Shown: one piece after another, positions 9,400-18,579 of the stretch | Layout of the letters: every line of letters starts with the position of its first letter | Position numbering within the stretch: the stretch's first letter is position 1 | DNA from: Streptomyces broussonetiae | GTDB taxonomy: Bacteria; Actinomycetota; Actinomycetes; Streptomycetales; Streptomycetaceae | Direction: 5' to 3' | Assembly (NCBI RefSeq): GCF_009796285.1 | Contig: NZ_CP047020.1 | Span: 682,001 to 746,000, forward strand | DNA: 64,000 bases | Program-made: the position numbers and the translations under genes | Notes under the pieces: model-generated | The model's database searches: none | What the model was told of the DNA's origin: nothing | What the model saw: only the letters and a program-made list of their open reading frames with translations

Positions 9400-10320
9400 T
9401 CAGTCTTCCGCGACACGGATGATGGTCTTTCCCGCGGTACGCCGTTCCGGGGCGAACGCGGCAGGCGCCTCGGCCAGCGGGCGCACGGCACCGACGATGG
9501 GCTTCAGCCGCCCGTCCCGCAGCCGCCGGGCAAGATCCGCAAGCCTGTCGCGGTCGGGTTCGACGACAAAGAAGACGGACCGTCCGTTCTCGGGTTGGAC
9601 GGTGGGCGGCTGAGCGATCGTGACGAGCGTGCCACCGGCGCGGACGAGAGCGGTGGAACGGTCGAGGATCTCACCGCCGATCATGTCGAAGACCACGTCG
9701 ACCTCGCCGGCGTCCTCCAGCTTGTCGGCCTGCAGGTCCAGGAAGGTGTGCACGCCGAGAGCGAGGGCGGTGTCCCGGTCGGAGGCCCGACCTGTGCCGA
9801 TGACCCCAGCTCCCACCTCGCGTGCGAGCTGCACCGCGAGCGAACCGACGCCGCCGGCGACACCGTGGATCAGGGCGGTCTGGCCGGTGGTGAGGCGGGC
9901 GTGGTCGAACAGCCCCTGCCAGGCGGTGAGCCCGGAGATCGGCAGTGCGGCGGCCGTGATGTGGTCGACGTCCGCCGGAAGAGGCGCTAGGTTGCGGGCC
10001 TCCACCGCCGTGTACTCAGCCAGGGAGCCGTTGCGGGTCCAGTCCGTCAGCCCGAACACTCGCTGGCCGACGCTCAAGCCGGTGGTGCCGTACCCCAGTT
10101 CGACGACGACTCCCGACACCTCGTGGCCGGGCACGCTCGCAGTGCGGTCGTGGCCCGCACGATCGGTCCACGTTCCCGGCCACTCCAGCTCTCCGGGTGT
10201 GAACCCGGCAGCATGCACCCGCACGACGACGTCGTTCTCGGCGGCGTGGGGATAGGGAATATCCCGCAGAGCGAGGCCGCCGATACCAGCCTCGCGGTCT
10301 TGCACGGTGATGGCTTGCAT
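9400..10320 (-). CDS. Quinone-oxidoreductase-like NADPH dehydrogenase (MDR family)
   Basis: A 306-residue zinc-independent medium-chain reductase. It has the GroES-like N-terminal fold with VPGHEVSGVV, the Rossmann motif VAGGVGSLAVQLA and the late IIRV strand. It lacks the structural cysteines of zinc alcohol dehydrogenases. Members transfer hydride from NADPH to quinones or enones. ATG 10320 is preceded by GGAAGGACC at a good distance. It is divergent from nothing obvious, and the 570 bp upstream hold only debris. Confidence 0.9.
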   Translation of the reverse strand: MQAITVQDREAGIGGLALRDIPYPHAAENDVVVRVHAAGFTPGELEWPGTWTDRAGHDRTASVPGHEVSGVVVELGYGTTGLSVGQRVFGLTDWTRNGSLAEYTAVEARNLAPLPADVDHITAAALPISGLTAWQGLFDHARLTTGQTALIHGVAGGVGSLAVQLAREVGAGVIGTGRASDRDTALALGVHTFLDLQADKLEDAGEVDVVFDMIGGEILDRSTALVRAGGTLVTIAQPPTVQPENGRSVFFVVEPDRDRLADLARRLRDGRLKPIVGAVRPLAEAPAAFAPERRTAGKTIIRVAED

Positions 10321-10446
10321 GAAAGGTCCTTCCTGCCGCACAGCAGGGCATTTCACCATGAATGGGGAGCGCATCGTCTCCGACAATCATGGGCGATGCT
10401 TTTGGACCACATGGTGATTTGACGCCCCTGTCTCGTTGGGCGTTCC

Positions 10447-10600
10447 GGCTTCAGCCTGCGGGCAGCGGCGATCTCGCCGCCGCCGTCGGTGACGTGGGCG
10501 GCCTCCGGATGGAGCCTCCTGACCAGGCCGGCCGGATCCCCGGCTTCGTAGGCAGCGCGGAAGGCGTCGAGCACGCGTTCCCTCTCCGCCCTGGGCGCTT
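10447..10600 (-). pseudogene. Fragment of a SigJ-like sigma factor C-terminal (SnoaL) domain
   Basis: On the minus strand about 45 residues (LDAFRAAYEAGDPAGLVRRL, then HVTDGGGEIAAARR) match the start of the SnoaL-like domain fused to ECF sigma factors of the SigJ group. The sigma region 2 and 4 parts are absent and the frame soon loses resemblance. It is a remnant. Confidence 0.5.
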
Positions 10601-10667
10601 GCGGCGTGTCCTGCTTCGCCTCAGCCACGCGGCGTCGCGTCCGTGAGGCGTGCTGCCGGGCGGACGG

Positions 10668-10707
10668 TCGGGCGGTCGGGCGGTCGGGCGGTCGGGCGGT
10701 CGGGCGG
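10668..10707. repeat. Tandem 8-bp repeat, five copies
   Basis: Five perfect head-to-tail copies of TCGGGCGG occupy 40 bp inside the gene-free stretch between the oxidoreductase and the MFS gene. The rest of that stretch (10321-10894) holds only the sigma-factor fragment. The repeat looks like a slippage product with no evident function. Confidence 0.9.
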
Positions 10708-10894
10708 CACGGAGGTGCCCAGCACCTCGGCGATCGGCAAGGCCCGTCGTCGACGCCGTAGGAGCCGCCGTGGACCCACCGGTGCACGTCCGCGGCCCGC
10801 GGCCCGGCCTGCACCACCGTCCGTGGAACAAACAGTGACCCCGTCGGGCTCGGGCTCGCACTCGCCCGCACGATGCGGGCGCATGCGAGTGGGC

Positions 10895-12133
10895 TCAGTT
10901 CGTCGTCGGCTCCGTACGTGTCGACCGCCCCTGCGGTGAGCGCAGCAGGCGTAGGCCGGCGAGGCTCTGGAGCGTCATGGCGGCGGCGGCCCCGGCGGTG
11001 ACCGCGAAGCCGCCGCGCGGCCCGAGCGAGTCGATCGCCCAGCCGGAGACTGCCGCCGCGGCGGCCGAGCCCGCCGCGCCTGCGGAGCCGAGCCAGGAGA
11101 ACGCCTGGGTCAGGACGGCCTGGTGGACGGTCGACTCGGTGAGCACGGAGAAGAGCACCAGAAGGGGTGGGATCGTGGCACCGGTCACCACCACGGCCAA
11201 CCCGAGCCCGAACGGTGAGGCTACGGTGAGCAACAGCAGCGTGCCGAGCAGCAGCGCACTCGTCGCCACCAGCAGTTGCGCCTCAGGTGTGGCGCGCCAC
11301 CGGCGCAGCCCGTACAGCCAACCGGCCAGCAATCCACTGCAATTGGAGACGGCGAAGATCGGGGCGGCGGCGCTCGGCGCGCCGCGCTCCACCACGAAGG
11401 CGGTGACCGACACCTGCATGGCACCGAAGAAGACCCCGATGGCGAGGTTGAGGCCCGCCAGTACAACGACTTCCCGGCGCAGCAACGACCGCTCCCCACG
11501 GGTGTGCGGGGCGCTGTCGACCGCCGGCGAGGGCACGGGTGCGCTGCCGCGCTGCGCCGCGAGGAGCAGACCGCCGACCACCGACAAGGACACAGCCAGC
11601 ACCGTTCCGACGACGGGATGTCCGGACGCGGCGAGTGCGCTGATCAACGTCGGGCCCACGAGGTAGCCCACCGCGTTGCTGACGGACTCCAGTGCGAAGG
11701 CGGTGGGCAGTTCCGCCGATCGGCCGGTGCGCAGCAGTGCCGCCCAACGTGCCGCGGACATCGCGGCGAGTTGGGGAACGCTGGCCCCGACCAGGACACC
11801 GCCCAGAACGAGGAGGGCGTCGGAGGCGTCCGCGGCGATCAGGGACACGAGGACCGCCACCGCGAGGGCGTGGGCGAGCAGGGAGGGCGGCAGGACCCGG
11901 GTCTGCCCGAACCGGTCCACGAGCCGGGCCAGTTGTGGCGCCGCGAGCGCTTCGGACACCGCGAACCCGCCACCTACCAGGCCGGCCGCGGCGAAGGTGC
12001 CGGTGTGGCTGTGCACGAGCCAGACGATGCCGAGGCTGGTCATCGCGACGCCGACGCGTCCGAGCGATGCCGGGAGGAAGAAGGCTGCAGCACCCGGGGT
12101 ACGCAGCAGGGAACGGTAGTTCGCCGACGGCAC
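10895..12133 (-). CDS. MFS transporter
   Basis: A 412-residue major facilitator protein with about twelve hydrophobic segments. The loop after helix 2 carries a weakened MFS signature (ARLVDRFGQTRVLPPS). A central hydrophilic loop near residue 200 separates the two halves. It is likely an efflux pump of unknown substrate. GTG 12133 is preceded by AAAAGGACT at the correct spacing; an upstream extension in the same frame is arginine-rich and not membrane-like. It points the same way as the MarR gene 411 bp upstream. Confidence 0.87.
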   Translation of the reverse strand: MPSANYRSLLRTPGAAAFFLPASLGRVGVAMTSLGIVWLVHSHTGTFAAAGLVGGGFAVSEALAAPQLARLVDRFGQTRVLPPSLLAHALAVAVLVSLIAADASDALLVLGGVLVGASVPQLAAMSAARWAALLRTGRSAELPTAFALESVSNAVGYLVGPTLISALAASGHPVVGTVLAVSLSVVGGLLLAAQRGSAPVPSPAVDSAPHTRGERSLLRREVVVLAGLNLAIGVFFGAMQVSVTAFVVERGAPSAAAPIFAVSNCSGLLAGWLYGLRRWRATPEAQLLVATSALLLGTLLLLTVASPFGLGLAVVVTGATIPPLLVLFSVLTESTVHQAVLTQAFSWLGSAGAAGSAAAAAVSGWAIDSLGPRGGFAVTAGAAAAMTLQSLAGLRLLRSPQGRSTRTEPTTN

Positions 12134-12544
12134 GGCGAGTCCTTTTCGCTGCCCGGCGGGACGGCCCACCTGGGTCGTCGGTGCCCGGATGTACCGACCC
12201 TTGGTCGCCGCCTGAAACCGTCCAGTGGTGGCGCGGAGAGGGGGCACGCGCCCCGCACCGACTCCATCACCGGGCAGAAATCTTGATGTGTTGTCGGCGG
12301 CCATTGTCATCGCCAGGGGCGGCGATGTCCATGCCCTTGCGGCTGCCGCTCCGCCGTCTGTGCCAAGGGACGAACAGCAGAGGCGACTTCGCCGCGTCGC
12401 ACAAGTGACCCGCACCGACCGCGCCCCCCTGCCCGGGTTGCCCACGAGGACCTCTCCACCCGGAGACGCCGAGCGGCAGTCGGATCCGACAGGGCGTCGC
12501 GGCAGCGAGCCCTCCGTCAGTGGGTGCGGCCGTACGCCGGTGCT
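12134..12544 (-). other. Intergenic region, 411 bp
   Basis: Lies between the MarR stop and the MFS start, both on the minus strand. No gene, RNA or hairpin was recognised; it probably holds the MFS promoter. Confidence 0.35.
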
Positions 12545-13003
12545 TCAGCCATGGGTGACGTTCGCCGTGAGCAGGCGGAGCAGCTGCTTCGCGGTGGCGT
12601 CCTGTTCGGGGGTCAGGCCCATGGCCTCGCCGATGGCGAGGGGAACGGTGCGGGCTTTCTCCCGGAGATCCGCCCCGGCTCGGGTGAGGCGTACCGCGAC
12701 GGAGCGTTCATCCTCGGCGCGGCGCTCGCGGTGAATCAGACCGGCGGCTTCGAGGCGCTTGAGCAGCGGCGAGAGGGTGCTCGATTCCAGCTGGAGGGCG
12801 TCGCCCAGGTCCCGCACCGTGACCGGGTCCTGCTCCCACAACACCAGCATCACGAGGTACTGCGGGTAGGTCAGCCCGAGCTTGTCCAGCAGGGGCCGGT
12901 AGCGGGTGGTGACCGACCGCGAGGCGGCATACAGGGCGAAGCAGAGCTGGTCCTGAAGCAGCAGTGAACCCTCTTCGATGTCGTCTTGCGCGCTTTGATC
13001 CAT
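12545..13003 (-). CDS. MarR-family regulator, OhrR-like
   Basis: A 152-residue winged-helix regulator. The N-terminal [16 protein letters not shown] carries a cysteine (Cys21) at the place of the peroxide-sensing cysteine of OhrR proteins, followed by [14 protein letters not shown] and the recognition region [19 protein letters not shown]. OhrR repressors release DNA when this cysteine is oxidised by organic peroxides. The usual target ohr is absent; the divergent neighbour is an esterase. A 9-bp inverted repeat overlapping a promoter between the two genes is the likely operator. Calling it an OhrR in function is inference. Confidence 0.88.
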   Translation of the reverse strand: MDQSAQDDIEEGSLLLQDQLCFALYAASRSVTTRYRPLLDKLGLTYPQYLVMLVLWEQDPVTVRDLGDALQLESSTLSPLLKRLEAAGLIHRERRAEDERSVAVRLTRAGADLREKARTVPLAIGEAMGLTPEQDATAKQLLRLLTANVTHG

Positions 13004-13073
13004 GAGTGCGGTCCTTACCTCCGGTGATCAACAGAGGCCATTCTACCCATTCCAGACGCCCACGACCATGTAT

Positions 13074-13114
13074 CGCTCGATTAAGTTGTGCACGACCAAA
13101 TCGAGCGCTACAGT
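13074..13114 (+). promoter_or_regulatory. Promoter with overlapping inverted repeat (probable MarR operator)
   Basis: CGCTCGATT (13074-13082) and its perfect complement AATCGAGCG (13099-13107) flank a 16-bp spacer. A -35-like TTGTGC (13086-13091) and a -10-like TACAGT (13109-13114), separated by 17 bp, sit within and just after the repeat. A regulator bound there would cover the promoter of the plus-strand esterase 78 bp downstream. Confidence 0.6.
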
Positions 13115-13191
13115 TCTATCCGTGCCCGCCGAACGGCCGGGCGCACCAGCCGTCGAGGCCACCGGCCCCGGCATCAGCTCAAGGAGTCCCC

Positions 13192-14157
13192 ATGTCCGTG
13201 CACACCACCGGCCCGGTGCTGGAGCCGGCCGCCGCCGCGTTCGCCGAGGCCACCGCCAACCCGCCGTACCTGTTCGACCTCGGCCCGGTCGAGGGACGCA
13301 AGGCCGTCGACGAGGTCCAGTCCGGCGAGATCGACAAGCCCGAGATCCACGAGGAATGGGTGACCGTCCAGGGCGGCCCCACCGGATCGGTGCGGGCCCG
13401 CATCGTCCGCCCGACCGACGCCGACGGACCGCTGCCGGTGATCGTCTACCTGCACGGCGCCGGCTGGGTCTTCGGCAACGCCCACACCCACGACCGCCTG
13501 GTGCGCGAACTCGCCGTCGGCGCGAACGCCGCGGTCGTCTTCCCCGAGTACGACCTCTCGCCCGAGGCCCGCTACCCCGTCGCGATCGAGCAGAACTACG
13601 CCGTCGCCCGGTGGATCATCACCGACGGTGCTTCCAAGGGGCTGGACGCCACCCGCATCGCGGTGGCCGGCGACTCCGTCGGCGGCAACATGTCCGCCGC
13701 GCTGACCCTGATGGCCAAGGAACGCGGCGACGTCCCCCTGGTGCAGCAGGTGCTGTTCTACCCGGTCACCGACGCCGCCTTCGACACGCCCTCGTACCAC
13801 CAGTTCGCCACCGGCTACTTCTTGCGCCGGGACGCCATGCAGTGGTTCTGGGACCAGTACACGACCGACGAGCGGCAGCGCGCCGAGATCACGGCCTCCC
13901 CGCTGCGCGCCACCACCGAGCAGCTCACCGGCCTGCCCCCGGCCCTGGTCATCACCGCCGAGGCCGACGTGCTGCGCGACGAGGGCGAGGCCTACGCCAA
14001 CAAGCTGCGCGAGGCGGGCGTGCCCGTCACGGCCGTCCGGTACCAGGGCGTCATCCACGACTTCGTGATGCTCAACGCCCTGCGCGAGACCCACGCCGCC
14101 GAAGCGGCCATCAACCAGGCCATCACCACTCTGCGCACCGCGTTCGGCGTCGCCTGA
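13192..14157 (+). CDS. Alpha/beta-hydrolase esterase (HSL family)
   Basis: A 321-residue esterase of the hormone-sensitive-lipase group. The oxyanion motif is HGAG (His88), a variant of HGGG; the nucleophile is Ser162 in GDSVGGN; the catalytic His is His289 in VIHDF; the Asp lies in the ITAEADVLRDEGEAY region. It hydrolyses short-chain esters or related substrates in the cytoplasm; no signal peptide is seen. The ATG has a strong AAGGAG site 6 bases upstream. Its divergent partner is the MarR/OhrR-like gene, which probably represses it. Confidence 0.92.
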   Translation: MSVHTTGPVLEPAAAAFAEATANPPYLFDLGPVEGRKAVDEVQSGEIDKPEIHEEWVTVQGGPTGSVRARIVRPTDADGPLPVIVYLHGAGWVFGNAHTHDRLVRELAVGANAAVVFPEYDLSPEARYPVAIEQNYAVARWIITDGASKGLDATRIAVAGDSVGGNMSAALTLMAKERGDVPLVQQVLFYPVTDAAFDTPSYHQFATGYFLRRDAMQWFWDQYTTDERQRAEITASPLRATTEQLTGLPPALVITAEADVLRDEGEAYANKLREAGVPVTAVRYQGVIHDFVMLNALRETHAAEAAINQAITTLRTAFGVA

Positions 14158-14919
14158 GCGAGTTCGACCGCATCCGGGAGATGACGACGGCGGGGCTGCG
14201 CGTTTCCATGCGGGGCCACTGGTGACGAGGCCCGGCTTCTCCCGGCCCATGCCGGCTGCCGACTGGGGCTGCGGACTGCGGACTGCGGACTGCGGACTGC
14301 GGGAACGGCCGGCGTCCCCGGCGTGACCGAGCCCGGAAACGCGCCCCGCCGTCGTGAGAGGCGACCTTCGCAGACCACGACCGCGGGGCGGTCCACGGGC
14401 GCGGCCAAGCAAAAGTGGCGGGAGAATCCAAGCGGCGGAAGAGGAGATGCCGTCCTTCGCACATCGGTTCGACCCGCAGACGATCCGCGGCGCCGCCCGT
14501 ACGGCCGCTGCGGGTCCGCGCGGAGGGCGGATCACTGTTCGCCCACGACGGACCACAGACACGCCGCCGGCCGGGCCTTGAACCATGCGCTCCAAGCCCT
14601 CGACCCATCCCGGACAGGGGACCGGATTTCCGCGCGGTTGGCCTTTTAACACGGCCCACCGAGCGTCAGACGCAACGACTCGCCGCCATCAGAAGGTGGA
14701 TAGACACCACTAGATCCCCCGTACGGACTAATAGTACTTCAATATGCCTGCCTTTTGGGGCATTTGGCACTCTCGCAGCGCAACAAGCGAGGCCCGGCCA
14801 TGCCCCTTTCGGCCCCCTGTCGCAACCTTCCGATATGACCGATATGGCCGTCATAGGTACGTTTGGTCGCAGTCGGCTGACGAGCCGGCATCTCCGAGAT
14901 ACCCGACAGGAGAAGCGAC
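14158..14919. other. Gene-free region, 762 bp, with tandem repeat and an AT-richer block
   Basis: No convincing coding sequence was seen on either strand. It contains a short tandem repeat (14269-14302) and a stretch of unusually low GC around 14690-14790 that may include the promoter of the secreted protein gene downstream. An AGGAGAAG ribosome binding site lies at its end. Confidence 0.5.
14269..14302. repeat. Tandem 7-bp repeat, nearly five copies
   Basis: Four complete copies of CTGCGGA and a fifth lacking its last base lie head to tail. The repeat is non-coding and probably arose by slippage. Confidence 0.9.
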
Positions 14920-15621
14920 ATGAAGCTCGCCCGTTCCACCATGGTGACCGCCACTGCCGGAGCCGCCGCGGCACTTGCCGTGACCGGCATCACCTACGCC
15001 TCGGCTTCCTCAGCCCCCGTGCCCCAGGCAGCCCCGGCCGCAGTCGCCCCAGCACACCACGCAGCTCCGGCCGCCGTCACACCGGCGCCCCAGACGGCCC
15101 CGGCCCCCGCTGCCGCCCCCGTCGGCAGCAACTCCGGACAAGGCAAAGGCAACGACGGCCGGGGCGATGAAGGCCGCGGCGGCGAGGGAGGCCGCGGCGG
15201 TGACGGAGGCCGAGACGAAGGAGGCCGCGGCGGTGACGGAGGTCGCGGCGGTGAGGGCCGCGGTGACGAGGGTCGCGGCGGCGAAGGTCGCGGCGGCGGT
15301 GGCTGGGGTGGTGGAGGCTGGGGTGGCGAAGGCCGCCGGGGAGGCAGGATCCTGATCAACGAGCGGTCCTACTCCACGCACCCCGGCGACTGCATCACCG
15401 TCGTCAGCGGCCTCGGCGCCAGGAGCCTGAACGTCCGCAACGAGAGCCACAAGACCGTCGAGGTCTTCCGCGGGGCGGTCTGCGACAACGGCGCGCCCAT
15501 TGCCACCGTCGGCCCCCACAGCGCCAGCTTCGGCGTGCACGCGTGCCCTCCCGAGGGCGTCCACGTCAAGGACGGCGTAGTGGCCAGCTTCCGCGTGATC
15601 CGGCACCACGACGACGACTGA
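14920..15621 (+). CDS. Secreted Gly/Arg-rich protein with small C-terminal domain
   Basis: A 233-residue exported protein. It has a signal peptide (MKLARSTMV, then an Ala-rich hydrophobic core, cleavage near residue 30) and an Ala/Pro linker (about 31-68). A long Gly/Arg/Glu/Asp repeat region (about 75-142) is built from GRGGEG/GRGDEG-like units. A compact C-terminal domain (about 145-233) has three cysteines and ends in HHDDD. The repeat region is hydrophilic and disordered. No enzyme motif is visible. It may be a surface or matrix protein; the C-terminal domain resembles short secreted domains of Streptomyces without known function. The ATG has a good AGGAGAAG site. Confidence 0.8.
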   Translation: MKLARSTMVTATAGAAAALAVTGITYASASSAPVPQAAPAAVAPAHHAAPAAVTPAPQTAPAPAAAPVGSNSGQGKGNDGRGDEGRGGEGGRGGDGGRDEGGRGGDGGRGGEGRGDEGRGGEGRGGGGWGGGGWGGEGRRGGRILINERSYSTHPGDCITVVSGLGARSLNVRNESHKTVEVFRGAVCDNGAPIATVGPHSASFGVHACPPEGVHVKDGVVASFRVIRHHDDD

Positions 15622-15756
15622 CCCGAAACCCGCACCACCCCGGCCCGCCGGAATCGGGCCGGGGACCCCACCCCCCACCACCTGGCACACGCTCCAGTCC
15701 CGGACACCGAACACCACAACCCCGGTGCCCGGGCAAAGCCCTGTCCGCCCGCCACC

Positions 15757-16560
15757 TCACCCATCCGGGAACTCCCGTCCCGACTCGCTGTCGTGCACGT
15801 CGGGCCGAGCGGCGGCCGAGGAGTAGTGGAGCAGCCGTACGGTGGTTCCGTCGTCGAAGGCCGCGGTCAGTTCCGCCTCCTGCGGGGCTTCCTGGCGGTA
15901 ATGGGAGTCGAAGGACACGTACGACCTCGTTGCACCGGCGGGCAGTTCGACCGCCGGGGAGACGAGCGAGGAGTCGAAACGGCCCTTGCTCGACGGCGAG
16001 CCGGTGTCGTCCCAGTCATCCGGGTCTGCGACGGCTACGACGCCCAGCGCGCGGTCGAAGTCGGCGCGGTCCTGCCCGCCGGTCTGCCACAGGCGTTTGG
16101 TGTGGAAGGTCCAGCCCTGCAGCCGCGGGGTGCCCTGCGGCATGGCGGGGGCGTTGACGACCTTCCAGCCCGCCGGGGCGGTCGCCGTCCAGCCGAGAAC
16201 ACCGCCCGACGGCTGCAGGGACCCGGTGACCGACTCGACGTCCTCGCCGAGCAGATGACCTTCGACGGACGCGGCGGTACGGGACTGATCTCGCCGTCGG
16301 CCAGCACGTACCGCTCTGCCGACCGGCCGCGCGCCGTGATCAGCGAGCGGTGCCCGCCTCCGGTGACGTCGCCGGGGACCGCGACGTCGTAGACGGCCGT
16401 CGCCGAGGCGCCCGCGGCCAGTGACGTGGGCGGCGCGGTCACGGTGCGCACCTGCCGGCCCGCCGGGACGACGGGAGCCACCTCCATGGCGTCGACCTTC
16501 TCGCGCGCGGTCAGTTCGACGCTGATCCTGGCGTGGGTGTCAGCCTCGACCGGCGGCTGC
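15757..16560 (-). pseudogene. Frameshifted C-terminal remnant of a secreted hydrolase
   Basis: Two minus-strand frames together read as one protein tail. The upstream frame gives a NEW3-like beta-sandwich (VDAMEVAPVVPAGRQVRTVT, then PGDVTGGGHRSLITA). Near 16270 the frame shifts, and the downstream frame gives LGWTATAPAGWKVVN, a RLWQTGGQDRADFDRALGVVAVADPDDWDD-type segment split here, and FDSHYRQEAP. Such tails occur on secreted phosphoesterases or glycosidases of actinomycetes. No catalytic domain remains. The shift plus loss of the front mark it as dead. Confidence 0.55.
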
Positions 16561-16848
16561 GTGCTTGCCCGTGGCGACCGGGGCACGAGCGGGGGCCGCA
16601 AGGGGCCGGGGCGAGGAACGGTGCGCGCAGCGCGACGCTCACCGGCTGGGCATGCGCGGCGCACCGGTCCCGCGGGTGAACTCCCCGCGGGTGAACTCTT
16701 CGACGGTTGTGGCGTCCGCGCCCAGGTCGGGGCGGGTCCGGCTCCGGACGCGGCGCGTCAGCACCCCGCCGGAACCGGTCGAAGGCATCACCGCAGGGCC
16801 GATGACACCGGCAGGGGGCCCGGGCACGAGCGGCGCGGGCCCTCGGGG

Positions 16849-18273
16849 TCACACGTGCGGGCGGCTGCCGCCCTCCTGCTGGGGGAACGTCTGGTTCGCT
16901 CCGGGCAGCGTCGGCTTGGGCAGGGTCGCCACCTCCTCCTTGGCCTTCTCCAGCTGCTCCGCGGTGTCGTCGGGGAGCTGGGGCGGGGTGGCAGTGGCGT
17001 CGCTGAAGCGGAAGGCGGTCGTGAGGTCGCCGAAGGTGGCGCGCCGCCAGTCGCTGATGTTCGGCTCCTTCACGCCGGTGAACCGTTCCAGGAACTGCAG
17101 GGCCGAGGTGTGGTCGAAGGCCTCCGAGGCGACCCAACCTCCCACGGTCCAGGGCGAGATGAGGATGGCCGGGACACGGAAGCCACCACCGATCGGCAGG
17201 CCCTGGATGTACTCGTTCGCCGTGCCCGCGGGCGGGGTGGGCGGGGCCACGTGGTCGAAGAGGCCGTCGTTCTCGTCGTAGTTGAGGATGAAGGCGGTCT
17301 TGCTCCACACCGTGGGGTTGGACGCGATCGCCTCGAGCTTCGAGGCGACGAAGTCGGCGCCGGCCGCGGGGAGGTAGTCGGGGTGTTCCGACTGGTAGCT
17401 CGTCGGCATGATCCAGCTCACGGCCGGCAGGCGGTCGTTGCGTGCGTCGTCCTCGAAGGTACCCTCGGGCTGCGGACGTACCCCTCGCTCGTACAGGTCG
17501 GAGCCGGGCCGCGCGTTCTTGAAGGCGGCGAACTGCTCCAGCAGGTTGCAGCCGTAGTCGTCGTCCTGCTGGTACACCTTCCAGCTGACACCGGCCGCCT
17601 GGAGCCGTTCGGCGTACGTCGTCCAGCGGTACGGCGTGGGGGCGACGTTGCTGGTGATCGGGCCGCCGCGAGTGCCGCCGGGGTCGATGGTGCCGGTCAT
17701 CCACATCAGGCGGTTGGGCCAGGTGGGGCCGAACACCGAGCAGTAGTAGTTGTCGCAGATGGTGAAGGTCTCGGCGAGCGCGAACTGGAACGGGATGTCG
17801 TCGCGCGTGTAGTAGCCCATCACATAGGGGCCGTTGGCGCCGTCGGCCTTGCGGTGTGCGGGCAGCCACTGGTCCATCCTGCCGCCGTTCCAGGCCTGGT
17901 GCTGTACGGCCCAGGCATGGCTGGTGGACGGGATGGCCTGGGCGCTCGACGTGTGGGTGTCGAGGTGGAAGGGCAGCAGATAGCCCTTGGGGTTCACGGC
18001 GTCGGGTTGGTAGAAGACGGAGCGTCCGGTGCCGAGCTTCAGGGCGTTCGGGTCGTTGAAGCCCCGGACACCCGAGAGGGTGCCGAAGTAGTGGTCGAAC
18101 GACCGGTTCTCCTGCATCAGCATGACCACGTGCTCGATGTCGCTCAGCGATCCCTGGCTGGACGGCCCCGCGGCGACGGCCTTCTGGACGCTCGGCGGGA
18201 GGAGGGAGAGAGCCGCGGTGCCGCCCAGCGCGGCTGCGGAACCCAGCAGTCTACGGCGTGTCAACTCAGCCAT
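16849..18273 (-). CDS. Secreted phospholipase C / acid phosphatase-type phosphoesterase, Tat signal
   Basis: A 474-residue member of the phosphoesterase family that includes bacterial phosphatidylcholine-specific phospholipase C and AcpA-type acid phosphatases. The N-terminus has a Tat signal (TRRRLLGSAAALGG). The metal/phosphate motif HVVMLMQENRSFDHYFG follows at about 48, with MGYYTRDDIPF, FGPTWPNR and FILNYDENDGLFDHV further on. It lacks the C-terminal DUF756 repeats of classical phospholipase C, so the substrate is open. A GAAAGGG site precedes the ATG. It is followed upstream by a purple acid phosphatase-like gene on the same strand. Confidence 0.88.
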   Translation of the reverse strand: MAELTRRRLLGSAAALGGTAALSLLPPSVQKAVAAGPSSQGSLSDIEHVVMLMQENRSFDHYFGTLSGVRGFNDPNALKLGTGRSVFYQPDAVNPKGYLLPFHLDTHTSSAQAIPSTSHAWAVQHQAWNGGRMDQWLPAHRKADGANGPYVMGYYTRDDIPFQFALAETFTICDNYYCSVFGPTWPNRLMWMTGTIDPGGTRGGPITSNVAPTPYRWTTYAERLQAAGVSWKVYQQDDDYGCNLLEQFAAFKNARPGSDLYERGVRPQPEGTFEDDARNDRLPAVSWIMPTSYQSEHPDYLPAAGADFVASKLEAIASNPTVWSKTAFILNYDENDGLFDHVAPPTPPAGTANEYIQGLPIGGGFRVPAILISPWTVGGWVASEAFDHTSALQFLERFTGVKEPNISDWRRATFGDLTTAFRFSDATATPPQLPDDTAEQLEKAKEEVATLPKPTLPGANQTFPQQEGGSRPHV

Positions 18274-18579
18274 GACGGCCCTTTCTCAGGCGAGATAGGC
18301 GCTTAGGAGTGACGGCCGGCCCGGCGAAAAGGTGGGCCGTCATCATCCTTCGCCGGGGACAGCAAGGCGCATCAGGGAAGGACCGTGAACTTGTGACCAA
18401 CGCGCGGGAAGGAGTTGGCCAAGCCATGACATTCAACGCCTGTATGTTGCACCGATGTTGCCCTGCGTTGAGAAAAGGGTGGCTGCTGCAGGGACCCGGC
18501 CGCGTCCGGCGCCGGGACCGTCGCTCTGCTCCGACCGAGCGTCCCGGCACCGGATTCCCCGCACGGGGACGGGCTGCCG
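18274..18579 (-). other. Intergenic region, 306 bp
   Basis: Lies between the metallophosphoesterase stop and the phospholipase start. No gene or convincing operator was seen. It presumably holds the phospholipase promoter. Confidence 0.4.

Noticed and set aside
10668..10707. CRISPR array at the tandem repeats (also 14269-14302)
   Set aside because: The units are 7-8 bp without spacers, and no cas genes are present.
16670..16698. Direct repeat CCGCGGGTGAACTC twice, resembling PHO-box units (GTTCACC on the minus strand)
   Set aside because: The period is 15 bp, not the 11 bp required by PhoP, and it may lie in former coding sequence of the broken hydrolase.
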